Shown piece by piece: positions 28,922 to 36,593 of a stretch of DNA of 39,999 nt. Numbering within the stretch: position 1 is the stretch's first letter; the number at the start of each line of letters is the position of its first letter. The position numbers and the translations under genes were made by a program. The DNA is from a virus: the IMG/VR virus record IMGVR_UViG_3300009790_000001, positions 1 through 39,999 of that record, one strand, 5' to 3'. A model generated the notes under the pieces. That model saw only the letters and a list, made by a program, of their open reading frames with translations, was not told the DNA's origin and did not search any database.

Positions 28922-30398
28922 TCTGCCTGCCTCCCTTAACGTTAGCCTCAAAAGTATAGAAAGCACGTTTAACAGGGTCGCTCATGCTGATTTCAGCCAC
29001 TGCCATGCGACTAAACCTGCCAAGTTGTCGCCATATTTGACGCTTACTGTATTCGCCTTCTTTACCCACTTTGCGAGACAATGAGAAGTTATACACCTTA
29101 CCATCTTTCGACATTCTTAGTCTGACTTCGGGGTCGGGCTTGTCGTCATTACCAACACCGGATTCCATGAATAACTCAGCCTGTGTAATGCTAAAACTTG
29201 TGCCTTGGTTATAAAACGGCGCAAGGCTAAACGTAGCTGTAAATGGCTCTGTGTATTCCTTGTAATATTCACGGTCTAATTGGCCAATGCGACCGCTCAC
29301 TGAGTCACCGACAAAGATACGCCCGTATGCCTGCACAACTGAGTTGTATCGACACCGCGTAACCACATCAACGCCAAGCTCATTGGTGAATCGGCTTTCC
29401 CTTTCGTGCCATCTGCCCGTTACTGAGTCGTATACAATGGTGAGTGATTGGAATGTGAAGCCGATAAAGTAGTTGCCATCCTGACCATAAGACCATGCGA
29501 AGGCGTTGGGCAATTCATCGGGGTTAAGTCGCGCTATAATTGCATCAATGGCAACGGTAGATATTTTCTGTGCACCTGAGCCGCTAGAAGCCCATATACC
29601 AACGTCACTCGACTTCTCTGCGCCTAGCCAGTAGAAAGCATTATTGTCGCTGGTAATGGCGTACTGTGACGCTAAACCTACGTCATACACCAAGCCGTTA
29701 ATGCGTCTGAATGTGAAGCCTGCAACGCCGATATTCTCAAATACTTCAAAGGTTTCTTTGCCACCTACGAATATCTGATTACGGAACACAAACGGCGCTA
29801 TGATATCATCAGGGTCAACCACTGCCGCACCAAAGTCCAAAGCATTCCAACTTGTACCGTCACCGCTTGCGCTTTGTATAATCCGCTTTTCGTCGGTCGT
29901 GGCAACAAAGAATGAATCGATAAACACCACCGCTTGTGGGTTTCCGTGCGCGTAGAAGTCAGAGTCTGTTATCTCTTGCACTACGGGGAATTGTGTTTCG
30001 TCTACGATGTAACCTTTGCTTGGTGTGCCGGGTACTAGAATCATCAACTGCTTACCGTTATCAGCAAAGTGACAACGATTAGAACCTTCGATAACACCTA
30101 AGAATGTTTCGTTTAACACCTCTTCGCCAAACGTCACGGTTCGGTCAAGGCGAAATAAGCGAGTGCCGTTAACGAAATACGGTACGCCATCTTTAACCCA
30201 TGCGCCGCGATTGGTATGTACCGATGGAATGCCAGTATCAGTAATGTATCGAATACCAGGTGTGCCGAATAAAGAATCCTGCGAGATAGCCTGCGACTGT
30301 GGCAAGTTTGGATAGAGGTTTACACACCGCTGATTACTTAACGGTAGTGAGTTAGATTGGTAGAAGCCGTTACCGACATTTACAGAAACGCGTGGCAT
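28911..30398 (-). CDS. Packaged-DNA stabilisation / tail accessory factor, P22 gp10 family (495 aa)
   Basis: The opening NVGNGFYQSNSLPLSNQRCV and following NLYPNLPQSQ...SLFGTPGI are the hallmark of P22 gp10-type hub proteins. Residues 100-400 alternate beta strands with WNALDFGAAVVDPDDI and YWLGAEKSSDVGIW, consistent with a beta-propeller-like fold. Length is close to P22 gp10 (472). It joins gp4-type portal extension to tail needle and spikes, sealing DNA in the head. Preceded by GGAGGCCGAA. Confidence 0.85.
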   Translation of the reverse strand: MPRVSVNVGNGFYQSNSLPLSNQRCVNLYPNLPQSQAISQDSLFGTPGIRYITDTGIPSVHTNRGAWVKDGVPYFVNGTRLFRLDRTVTFGEEVLNETFLGVIEGSNRCHFADNGKQLMILVPGTPSKGYIVDETQFPVVQEITDSDFYAHGNPQAVVFIDSFFVATTDEKRIIQSASGDGTSWNALDFGAAVVDPDDIIAPFVFRNQIFVGGKETFEVFENIGVAGFTFRRINGLVYDVGLASQYAITSDNNAFYWLGAEKSSDVGIWASSGSGAQKISTVAIDAIIARLNPDELPNAFAWSYGQDGNYFIGFTFQSLTIVYDSVTGRWHERESRFTNELGVDVVTRCRYNSVVQAYGRIFVGDSVSGRIGQLDREYYKEYTEPFTATFSLAPFYNQGTSFSITQAELFMESGVGNDDKPDPEVRLRMSKDGKVYNFSLSRKVGKEGEYSKRQIWRQLGRFSRMAVAEISMSDPVKRAFYTFEANVKGGRQIGN

Positions 30399-30407
30399 TT
30401 CGGCCTC

Positions 30408-30854
30408 CTAATATTTGCTGTTGTAATCTTCGCCGTAGTCGGGGAAAAAGTGGCGGTCATTATCCAGCCAGTTTTCGTTACCACTACCAATGGGTAGCGA
30501 AGATGGGAATTTTTGCTTACCTACTTTAACGCCTAGCTTCAACATAACCTCATAGCCCTTGGCTGCTGCATCTGCGAGTGTAGCTGAAACTTGTACGTCA
30601 TATTGATTGGCTACACGCATGGCAACGTTGGTGATAATTCCGTTAATAGCTCCCGCAGGAGCGAATACCTTATCCGCTGGATTGACTAATTCTACCCAAG
30701 GAATACGCACACCATCAGCATTGATTTCTGCCATATAGCGGTTTAAGTAGCGTAAGCATGTTTGAAATTCAATGTCAGGCACGTCTTGCTCATTAGCCTG
30801 CACATAAATCTCACGTAGAATATCACTTACTAGACTTTCTGCTGTTTCTGCCAT
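30408..30854 (-). CDS. Tail accessory factor / head completion, P22 gp4 family (148 aa)
   Basis: AESLVSDILREIYVQANEQD then CLRYLNRYMAEINADGVRIP match the helical gp4 core that forms a ring under the portal (P22 gp4, 166 aa). The C-terminal NENWLDNDRHFFPDYGEDYN is characteristic in my memory of the family. No lytic motif seen. The start lies inside the preceding 45-aa gene (32-base overlap). Confidence 0.8.
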   Translation of the reverse strand: MAETAESLVSDILREIYVQANEQDVPDIEFQTCLRYLNRYMAEINADGVRIPWVELVNPADKVFAPAGAINGIITNVAMRVANQYDVQVSATLADAAAKGYEVMLKLGVKVGKQKFPSSLPIGSGNENWLDNDRHFFPDYGEDYNSKY

Positions 30855-30960
30855 TAGTAGCCGCCTTTTTAACTGGTTTCCAGCCTAATGATAGCGCGTA
30901 TTCCAGTGACTTGTCATTGACTTTAACAATAGTGCCGTTTGGCTTTTCTAGTTCCGTCAT
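30823..30960 (-). CDS. 45-aa head-module protein
   Basis: Reads MTELEKPNGTIVKVNDKSLE, then YALSLGWKPVKKAATNGRNS: an acidic/beta first half (KP-GT-V-VND-S) and a GWK turn before a basic tail. AAGGAG lies eight bases upstream of the ATG. From memory, small KPDGT-VN-SLxYA-SLGWK proteins occur just after coat genes in many podo- and siphoviruses, function unclear. It overlaps the gp4-like gene by 32 bases. Confidence 0.7.
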   Translation of the reverse strand: MTELEKPNGTIVKVNDKSLEYALSLGWKPVKKAATNGRNSRKSSK

Positions 30961-30979
30961 TTTTAGTTCTCCTTATACG

Positions 30980-31003
30980 AAAAAAGGGCAGCCGAAGCCG
31001 CCC
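30980..31003 (-). terminator. Strong terminator behind the coat gene
   Basis: On the minus strand GGGCGGC-TTCG-GCTGCCC, a 7-bp stem with one G-U pair and a stable UUCG tetraloop, then six T. It ends 13 bases after the coat stop, so it likely protects and limits the coat message relative to the tail genes downstream. Confidence 0.88.
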
Positions 31004-31015
31004 TTTTATTGATGA

Positions 31016-32284
31016 TTATGAACGGCCGCCTGAGTGACCAGCAAAGAACTGGTTCAATGCAGCGTAAGCAGGGCGCAAGTCGAAACGTACAATCTGCTTG
31101 TTCTTGTCACCGTCTGCGTACTTAGATACGCGGATTTGCAAACCGTCCTCAGTAGTAGCAATGGTATCGGTGCTGTAAAGCTTCTTAATTGGTACAGAGC
31201 CAATTGAGAACGCTTGCTTGTGCCAGAACAGGTTAGGCTGATAAAGCGTAGAGGCCGAACCTAGTAGCGTTACCACGTCACCAGATACTGGTGCGCTATC
31301 AACAGTGTTGTATGCGCCATCAGCTTCATAGATAGCTGGGCCAGTAACAGTGATATTACCTGTACCTGTACCGCTTAGCGTTACATCTTGTGTCACCGTA
31401 CCAGTGTAAAGAATCGCTGCGCCTGTCTCGTCAATCATTGGTTGACGGGTAGAAAGGTTAAGACGATTACGACCAGCAATCTGCACCTTCTCACCCGCTT
31501 TGATTTCAAGGTTAGCCTGGAAGCCAGATACCGCTAGAGTCTGCACCATGCTGTCTTTGTGCGCTACATAAGTAACAACGGGGTTACTTGCCAACTTACC
31601 AGCACGGTCAGCACCTGCACCAGTTACGAAAGTTGGTAGCGTGGTTGCTGTCATAACCTTCATGCCTGCGAACATATCGGTAATAACCGCACGTTGGTTA
31701 GCAGACATTGAACCAGTCTCTCCACCTAGTGAACGTTGATTGCTAGCAAGTTTGCGCTGTGTGAAGGGGTTAGCGAAGTAACACCAGTCATCATCCATCG
31801 GTACACCAGACGCTTGCAGTACTGCACCAGCTTCTGCAACGTGATCCCAAGTTGATACAGCAACGCCAAATTCACCAGCCATTTGACCACTGTTTGTCAT
31901 TGCGAAACGCGCAAAGTCCAATTCAAGGTCAGTTACAATACGCTTAGCCGCTGGGCGAAGCAACTGGTCAAGCTGATCCATTTTAAGTGCTTCGTCTGCC
32001 TCATCGAAGTCAACGTCTACTGTGAAGTAATCTTGTACTTCACCAGTCGCTTTACCTGTAATGATGTCAGAGCGGTTTAGAGATGAAATATCACCAGTTG
32101 CCGTGCGCTTTGACTTGTAATCAGTAGGACGCTTGAAGTCAACCTTGTCACCAGTATCCGGTGCAAACTTGCCATCTAGCAACTGAGTGTTTACGTTTTT
32201 AGAGATTACGCGGTTGGTCTCAAATTCATTCAAGAATACTTTTGCGAGTTTGCGCGTAAAGTTGCTATCAAAGTTATTAGCCAT
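31016..32284 (-). CDS. Major coat protein, P22 gp5 family (422 aa)
   Basis: ANNFDSNFTRKLAKVFLNEF, the early strand GDKVDFKRPTDYKS and VDVDFDEADEALKMDQLDQL are P22 coat signatures (HK97 fold). An inserted beta domain with TGTVTQDVTLSGTGTGNITV (about 295-315) suits the telokin/Ig-like insertion. Length matches P22 gp5 (430). It assembles around scaffold into a T=7-type shell. Codon choice is highly regular and a strong ribosome site is present, as expected for the most abundant protein. Confidence 0.9.
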   Translation of the reverse strand: MANNFDSNFTRKLAKVFLNEFETNRVISKNVNTQLLDGKFAPDTGDKVDFKRPTDYKSKRTATGDISSLNRSDIITGKATGEVQDYFTVDVDFDEADEALKMDQLDQLLRPAAKRIVTDLELDFARFAMTNSGQMAGEFGVAVSTWDHVAEAGAVLQASGVPMDDDWCYFANPFTQRKLASNQRSLGGETGSMSANQRAVITDMFAGMKVMTATTLPTFVTGAGADRAGKLASNPVVTYVAHKDSMVQTLAVSGFQANLEIKAGEKVQIAGRNRLNLSTRQPMIDETGAAILYTGTVTQDVTLSGTGTGNITVTGPAIYEADGAYNTVDSAPVSGDVVTLLGSASTLYQPNLFWHKQAFSIGSVPIKKLYSTDTIATTEDGLQIRVSKYADGDKNKQIVRFDLRPAYAALNQFFAGHSGGRS

Positions 32285-32294
32285 GAGTTGTTAC

Positions 32295-33113
32295 CTATTC
32301 AAATTTCGCACCGCCTAGGTGCTTATATTTACCTAACTCCGCATCGCCCACCGTTGGTTTAGGTCGTGTGGTTGGCTTTGGAGCATTCGATTGTTTAGGC
32401 TTTAGACCGCTGAGTTTAGGTCGCACTTTACGCTCTAGGTGTAACACCGCTTTTGCGATTGGCATTTGTGCTAATTCGTATGCCTCAACAGGGTTAGCCG
32501 CCAAATGCTTAGTGAATAATGGGCCATCTTCATCACCCAAAATCTCTATCGCTAATTCATCGCTTAAACCTGCTTGAGCAACTTGGTTAGCTGCCGTTTG
32601 TAGCTCTTCCGGTGTAATGCCGTAAGACTTCGCCCGTTCCGCGTATGTCGTAGCCTGTTGCTGTAATTGCTGCAACTGCTCTTGCTGTCTTGCCTGTTGC
32701 GCTTGTTGTTTCTGTGTCTGCGCGTTGCGTTGCTCATACTCCCACTGTGCGCGTTTTTGAATGGCTTCATCGCGCTCCTTAACCTTGGTTTCATAGTCAT
32801 CGTCAAACGCATCCGGCAAAGGTGGAATCTCTGGCGCCTTCTCTTGTTGCTGCGAATTATACTGTGCCAACTGCGCTTCAAGTTTTGCCGCCCTTTCTTC
32901 TGCCTCTTTCCATCTGCGGTGTTTCTCGTTGATGACCTGGTTAACCTTTTCCTGATTAATTCGGCGTTCGTCATCCTCGGTATTTTCTTCGTGTTCCGCT
33001 TCACTATCCGGTGCTAACTCGGACGGTTCATCTTGTTCAGACTCAACCTCTTCGACCTCTTCAACTTGGTCTTCCATAACTTCGTTTTCGATTTCGTTTT
33101 CTAGCTCACTCAT
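32295..33113 (-). CDS. Scaffolding protein (272 aa)
   Basis: Highly acidic N-terminus (ELENEIENEVMEDQVEEVEE), a Gln-rich coiled coil (about 75-165, for example QAQQARQQEQLQQLQQQATT), and a basic C-terminus (PKLSGLKPKQSNAPKPTTRP) that probably forms the coat-binding helix. This layout and the place between portal and coat match P22 gp8 (303 aa). It guides procapsid assembly and leaves before packaging. Confidence 0.85.
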   Translation of the reverse strand: MSELENEIENEVMEDQVEEVEEVESEQDEPSELAPDSEAEHEENTEDDERRINQEKVNQVINEKHRRWKEAEERAAKLEAQLAQYNSQQQEKAPEIPPLPDAFDDDYETKVKERDEAIQKRAQWEYEQRNAQTQKQQAQQARQQEQLQQLQQQATTYAERAKSYGITPEELQTAANQVAQAGLSDELAIEILGDEDGPLFTKHLAANPVEAYELAQMPIAKAVLHLERKVRPKLSGLKPKQSNAPKPTTRPKPTVGDAELGKYKHLGGAKFE

Positions 33114-33164
33114 GTTTTAACCCCATTACGGTATGCAAACCCGCGAAAAATGTCGCGTACATTA

Positions 33165-33193
33165 TTGACATTGTAGCGAGATAGGTTTATTAA
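33165..33193 (+). promoter_or_regulatory. Strong sigma70-type promoter of the antisense cassette
   Basis: A perfect TTGACA (33165-33170), 17-base spacer and TATTAA (33188-33193), facing rightward between scaffold and cassette. An AATGTC/GACATT inverted pair covers the -35, possibly an operator. Confidence 0.8.
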
Positions 33194-33229
33194 TGGTGTA
33201 TGCATAATTTACAGATGAAAGGATTGCGC

Positions 33230-33391
33230 ATGAGCAAACCAAACAAACACACGCAAAAGATTCACGCCAAAGGCTACAAGGTGCAGGATTTTTTAGACTA
33301 TTGGGGCATTACACGTCGCACATACGACAACTACTGTGCAAATGAAAAGCTGCACGACAAGTTACATAAGATGATTGAGGGGATGAAATGA
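33230..33391 (+). CDS. Antisense cassette gene 1: 53-aa helix-turn-helix-like protein
   Basis: The start MSKPNKHTQKIHAKGYKVQD at 33230 is chosen for the AAAGGA site six bases upstream and because the ATG at 33200 coincides with the predicted transcript start. VQDFLDYWGITRRTYDNYCA has helix-turn-helix spacing with a basic recognition helix. It may regulate the cassette or the neighbouring late genes. Start of a chain of six overlapping plus-strand genes. Confidence 0.65.
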   Translation: MSKPNKHTQKIHAKGYKVQDFLDYWGITRRTYDNYCANEKLHDKLHKMIEGMK

Positions 33392-33474
33392 CAACTAGCA
33401 AAAAGAAAGGCGGAAAGAAGAAAGGTAACAAGGAAGGCTTTGAAGGCTATTTACGTAAAAGATTTGGGGAATGA
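33388..33474 (+). CDS. Antisense cassette gene 2: 28-aa basic peptide
   Basis: MTTSKKKGGKKKGNKEG plus a short aromatic tail FEGYLRKRFGE; the ATG overlaps the previous stop (ATGA). Lysine-rich, possibly nucleic-acid binding. Its 3' end overlaps gene 3 in another frame, so either could be the expressed product. Confidence 0.45.
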   Translation: MTTSKKKGGKKKGNKEGFEGYLRKRFGE

Positions 33475-33631
33475 AATTAACGAACAAACACTAAAGCAAG
33501 AGAAGAAAAAGCACGAGCGCGTGTGTAAGATTCGCGATGCAGCCACAAGAGTAAAGGCCGATACATTAGCAGAGAAACGCGCCGCTGCTGAGTTTAACAA
33601 GTTGATGAAAGATTATGGGGTGGTGTTGTGA
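33440..33631 (+). CDS. Antisense cassette gene 3: 63-aa charged helical protein
   Basis: A TTG start behind AGGAAGG (five bases) reads MKAIYVKDLGNEINEQTLKQ, then a charged helix EKKKHERVCKIRDAATRVKA. No ATG is available in frame. Predicted coiled coil. It overlaps gene 2 by 35 bases and gene 4 by GTGA. Confidence 0.5.
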   Translation: MKAIYVKDLGNEINEQTLKQEKKKHERVCKIRDAATRVKADTLAEKRAAAEFNKLMKDYGVVL

Positions 33632-33891
33632 GTAACTTAGAGCATAACGCAATCAAGATGATTGAAAAGCAATTAGAGGCATCCATAAAGGACGCGATAA
33701 TAAAAGAGCTGGAAAATAAGCTAGTCGATGAATTTAGAAAGAAGGCAAGAGAAGAAATTGTCAAGGCGGCGGAAAGCGTCACACTCAAAGGGGTTGAATC
33801 AATGACTGACTTTCTAAGGTATCGCGATGAACTTGTTGTTTACTTGCGCGTCAATGACGAAATAAATCAGATTTCTAAGGATGCGAAATGA
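33628..33891 (+). CDS. Antisense cassette gene 4: 87-aa helical protein
   Basis: GTG start overlapping the previous TGA. Acidic/basic amphipathic helices (MIEKQLEASIKDAIIKELEN; EFRKKAREEIVKAAESVTLK) and a C-terminal domain MTDFLRYRDELVVYLRVNDE. Possibly a membrane-surface or oligomeric adaptor protein; no family recognised. Confidence 0.6.
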   Translation: MSNLEHNAIKMIEKQLEASIKDAIIKELENKLVDEFRKKAREEIVKAAESVTLKGVESMTDFLRYRDELVVYLRVNDEINQISKDAK

Positions 33892-34118
33892 AAAAATCTA
33901 AACTAACCACCGCCGTAAAATGCAGGCAACTAGATATTGCGGCGATAAAAGAGAATCTAGTAAACAACACCGTTGACCTGTCTAAGCAAGTGTTAGCCGC
34001 AATGGAAGGCAGAGATGAGGATAAACTTGTTGAGTTAGTGGAGCGCTGTGGGCACGACACTATACAAGGTGTTATTAATGAGTTGGTTGAAATTGGATTG
34101 TTGAAGGTGAAGAAATGA
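33888..34118 (+). CDS. Antisense cassette gene 5: 76-aa hypothetical protein
   Basis: Begins MKKSKLTTAVKCRQLDIAAI and continues as acidic helices (MEGRDEDKLVELVERCGHDT; VINELVEIGLLKVKK). The ATG overlaps the previous stop as ATGA. It looks like a compact all-helical domain; function unknown. Confidence 0.6.
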   Translation: MKKSKLTTAVKCRQLDIAAIKENLVNNTVDLSKQVLAAMEGRDEDKLVELVERCGHDTIQGVINELVEIGLLKVKK

Positions 34119-34423
34119 AGCCGCATGTTAAAGTAGTCAAAGGAAAATATCTTTGGCTAACCATAGGAAAGGGAGGTTATCGCATGCCACTTGAGGAATA
34201 CTATTTCAGAAAGTCAAGAGTTTTTAAAAACAGTCCTTTGGGGCGTAGATATTCCTTTAACGTAAATATGAATGAGGAAGGCAATATACACGGCTTAGTT
34301 CCGAATATAACTACAACTCCTGATAATAACGAAAGTTGGCAGCTAAACCGCTCATTGATAACCTTAGCGTTTGGTGTTGGAATTATTATTGGTCATTTCG
34401 GCATGAAGTGGATAGGGGCTTAA
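34115..34423 (+). CDS. Antisense cassette gene 6: tail-anchored membrane protein (102 aa)
   Basis: A soluble basic domain (MKPHVKVVKGKYLWLTIGKG; FRKSRVFKNSPLGRRYSFNV) precedes one C-terminal membrane helix at about 80-97 (LITLAFGVGIIIGHFG). The ATG overlaps gene 5's TGA. Its stop lies in the hairpin shared with the portal stop. A C-tail anchor fits an exclusion or membrane-targeting role; that is inference. Confidence 0.6.
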   Translation: MKPHVKVVKGKYLWLTIGKGGYRMPLEEYYFRKSRVFKNSPLGRRYSFNVNMNEEGNIHGLVPNITTTPDNNESWQLNRSLITLAFGVGIIIGHFGMKWIGA

Positions 34424-34432
34424 CTAGCCCCT
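34414..34432. terminator. Bidirectional hairpin over two convergent stop codons
   Basis: AGGGGCT-TAACT-AGCCCCT, a perfect 7-bp stem holding the stop codons of both the antisense cassette and the portal gene. U-runs are weak on both sides, so readthrough of the late transcript into scaffold is possible. Confidence 0.65.
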
Positions 34433-36588
34433 GTTATATCCTGTGCGGTTTCGTCGTAAGCTTTAGCCGCGTTATCATTTACCACAACATCAGCGCCCAT
34501 CGCATCCTTAATCGACTTCAATGCACTTGCTAATTGCGCCACTTCCTGTGCCTGCGCTTTCTGCTGTTCTAGCATCATGCGCATTAGTTCCATTTGTTGT
34601 GCTGCCTCGGTCTTAGCTGCATCTTGGTCAAGTTTCTGCTGCCCTTGGTTGACCTTGGCAAGGTTTAGCGCTGTCTCAGATTGCAGTTTCTCATTCTGGC
34701 TTGCGTACTTGCCCTGAATGTCTGCCGCTCTTAGTTGTAACTCTGATTGCTTGTTCTGCTGCGCTAACATATCAGCTTGTGCTTTCATCATTTCAGCTTG
34801 TGCAAGTACCATGTTAGGGTCTGGTTGCTGTTGATTAGCCTGTGCCGCTGCTTGTGCCGCCGCTAATTCTTCCTCACTCATCTGGTCTTGCGGGATAAGT
34901 CCGGCATTAAGCATCTGTGCTCGTGCTCGGTCTGCTAGTGCATCGAAGCCAGGTGCGTCGATATTCCTAAACCACGTGTCGCGCCCTAGCTCCATAACAG
35001 TAGGGTCAATAGCTGCTATTCGTGCAAATTCTTCTGCTGCTTGTTCTCGCTTGCTTCGGTAGTTCGCACCAATCTCGCACACAACATCATACTCACCCAC
35101 TGATAAATCATTAAGCGTTACAAGTTGCCCTGTCTGACTGTCTAACACTTGACGGTTTATATCCGTCATTGTGCTCTCACCATCTTCGCCAAGTATACGA
35201 ACTTGCCTTGTGCTGTCATACACACGAGGAATGGCGTTAACGGTTACACGTCCGGCATAAAGCAACATCGCTTCGATAGCCTCAAACCACTTGTCTATGC
35301 CATTGGTGCTTTGGTCAACTTGCTTCTCAATTGCTACGCCTGATTGCAGATTAGCGTTATTGCCTAGCGATGCGGCGAATAGCCCTGCTGCTTGGTTAAT
35401 GCCTCCATTGGTCTGCTCTATTAGTGTTTGCAGTTGCGGGTTAAGTATTGCGCCGCCTTGGTATGTTGGTGGTGGCTGACTCTGAACAAAGTTATAGAAT
35501 TGAACAGGGTCAAGGTTGGTGTTCATGCCCTGCAATTGTCGCTCATTACCTTTGGCTTGCTCTCGCGTCATCCAGTATTTAGGTCGAGGCGCTAATGCTG
35601 TTTCAATAACCTGCTGGCTAAACGCATAGTTATGTACGCGCTGAATGTCCATTAGTTTCTCAACGACACCACGCCAAATGCGTTTACCCTCTGATACATG
35701 GTAGTTGCCATAGCCTACACAGATAGGTAGAAAATCAAACGGGGTTTCCTCTGGCTCTGTTATGTAACCGTCATTATCAAAGTAACGCATATAGAAACGT
35801 GATGATTTGCGCACACGCCTATCTACCTCGACAATTTTAGCCCTAGCCAACTCATCAGCGACCATCTGAAAATCTTCGTTATTCTCGTACACCTTACCAT
35901 CAGACATTTTGATAATTTCAATGTCTTTAGTCTTACGGTAGTAACAACGACCAACGGTAACAAAGTCGGGCTTCTGTACGTAAACACTATCTAGCCGATT
36001 ACTATCAAGTGATACTGGCGTTTTTTCGTCGTTACCGCGTAAACGGTCGTACTCTTTACGGCTAATGTATTCAAATACTACACCCCAATCTGCATCGCTA
36101 TGGTCTCGCTCATAACTTGCCGGGTCAATCCAAACGCGGTCTACTGCATCGTGTATAGGCTTCCAAAATATATCTTGGTCAAACGCATCGCCGTCAACGT
36201 AATCCGTCACAATCTCAAACGCACCGATACCACCCTCAACGATAGAGCGCCCGATGCTTTTTAAGCTGCTATTGAATCGGCTGATATTCCTGATGTTGCG
36301 TAACATGCCGTCAAGTGTCTTGGCCACTTCTTTTGTTGAGTCACCACCAGCGGGCTTAGCCACTAATGCAAAGTCGCGGTTATTAATCTCACCGCATATC
36401 TGGTCTACGATGGGGTTAACGCGGTCATCGGTATAACGCGGTCTACCTTTCATCCGTGAGATAATTTCAGGCTCCCACTGTCCATCGCGCTTGTGAACAA
36501 AGTGCGTCGCTTCTCGTGAATGTTCGCGCTGGTCTTCGTCTGCGTCTTGAGCTTTCTTTAAATCGGTTTTTATATCTTTAAAATCCAT
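34420..36588 (-). CDS. Portal protein, P22 gp1 family (722 aa)
   Basis: The ATG at 36588 (MDFKDIKTDLKKAQDADEDQ) is preferred over a TTG five codons upstream overlapping terminase. RPRYTDDRVNPIVDQICGEI, RSIVEGGIGAFEIVTDYV and DRVWIDPASYERDHSDADWG are P22-type portal features; length equals P22 gp1 (725). The C-terminal 150 residues are a Gln/Ala-rich helical barrel (QAEMMKAQADMLAQQNKQSE). Twelve copies form the DNA entry ring bound by terminase and the gp4-like protein. Confidence 0.9.
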   Translation of the reverse strand: MDFKDIKTDLKKAQDADEDQREHSREATHFVHKRDGQWEPEIISRMKGRPRYTDDRVNPIVDQICGEINNRDFALVAKPAGGDSTKEVAKTLDGMLRNIRNISRFNSSLKSIGRSIVEGGIGAFEIVTDYVDGDAFDQDIFWKPIHDAVDRVWIDPASYERDHSDADWGVVFEYISRKEYDRLRGNDEKTPVSLDSNRLDSVYVQKPDFVTVGRCYYRKTKDIEIIKMSDGKVYENNEDFQMVADELARAKIVEVDRRVRKSSRFYMRYFDNDGYITEPEETPFDFLPICVGYGNYHVSEGKRIWRGVVEKLMDIQRVHNYAFSQQVIETALAPRPKYWMTREQAKGNERQLQGMNTNLDPVQFYNFVQSQPPPTYQGGAILNPQLQTLIEQTNGGINQAAGLFAASLGNNANLQSGVAIEKQVDQSTNGIDKWFEAIEAMLLYAGRVTVNAIPRVYDSTRQVRILGEDGESTMTDINRQVLDSQTGQLVTLNDLSVGEYDVVCEIGANYRSKREQAAEEFARIAAIDPTVMELGRDTWFRNIDAPGFDALADRARAQMLNAGLIPQDQMSEEELAAAQAAAQANQQQPDPNMVLAQAEMMKAQADMLAQQNKQSELQLRAADIQGKYASQNEKLQSETALNLAKVNQGQQKLDQDAAKTEAAQQMELMRMMLEQQKAQAQEVAQLASALKSIKDAMGADVVVNDNAAKAYDETAQDITGAS

Positions 36589-36593
36589 CGCTA

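Noticed and set aside
32564-33017. Open frames of 146 and 116 aa within the scaffold gene (both strands)
   Set aside because: Low-complexity Arg/Asn- or Leu-rich shadows of the Gln/Glu-rich scaffold coding sequence.
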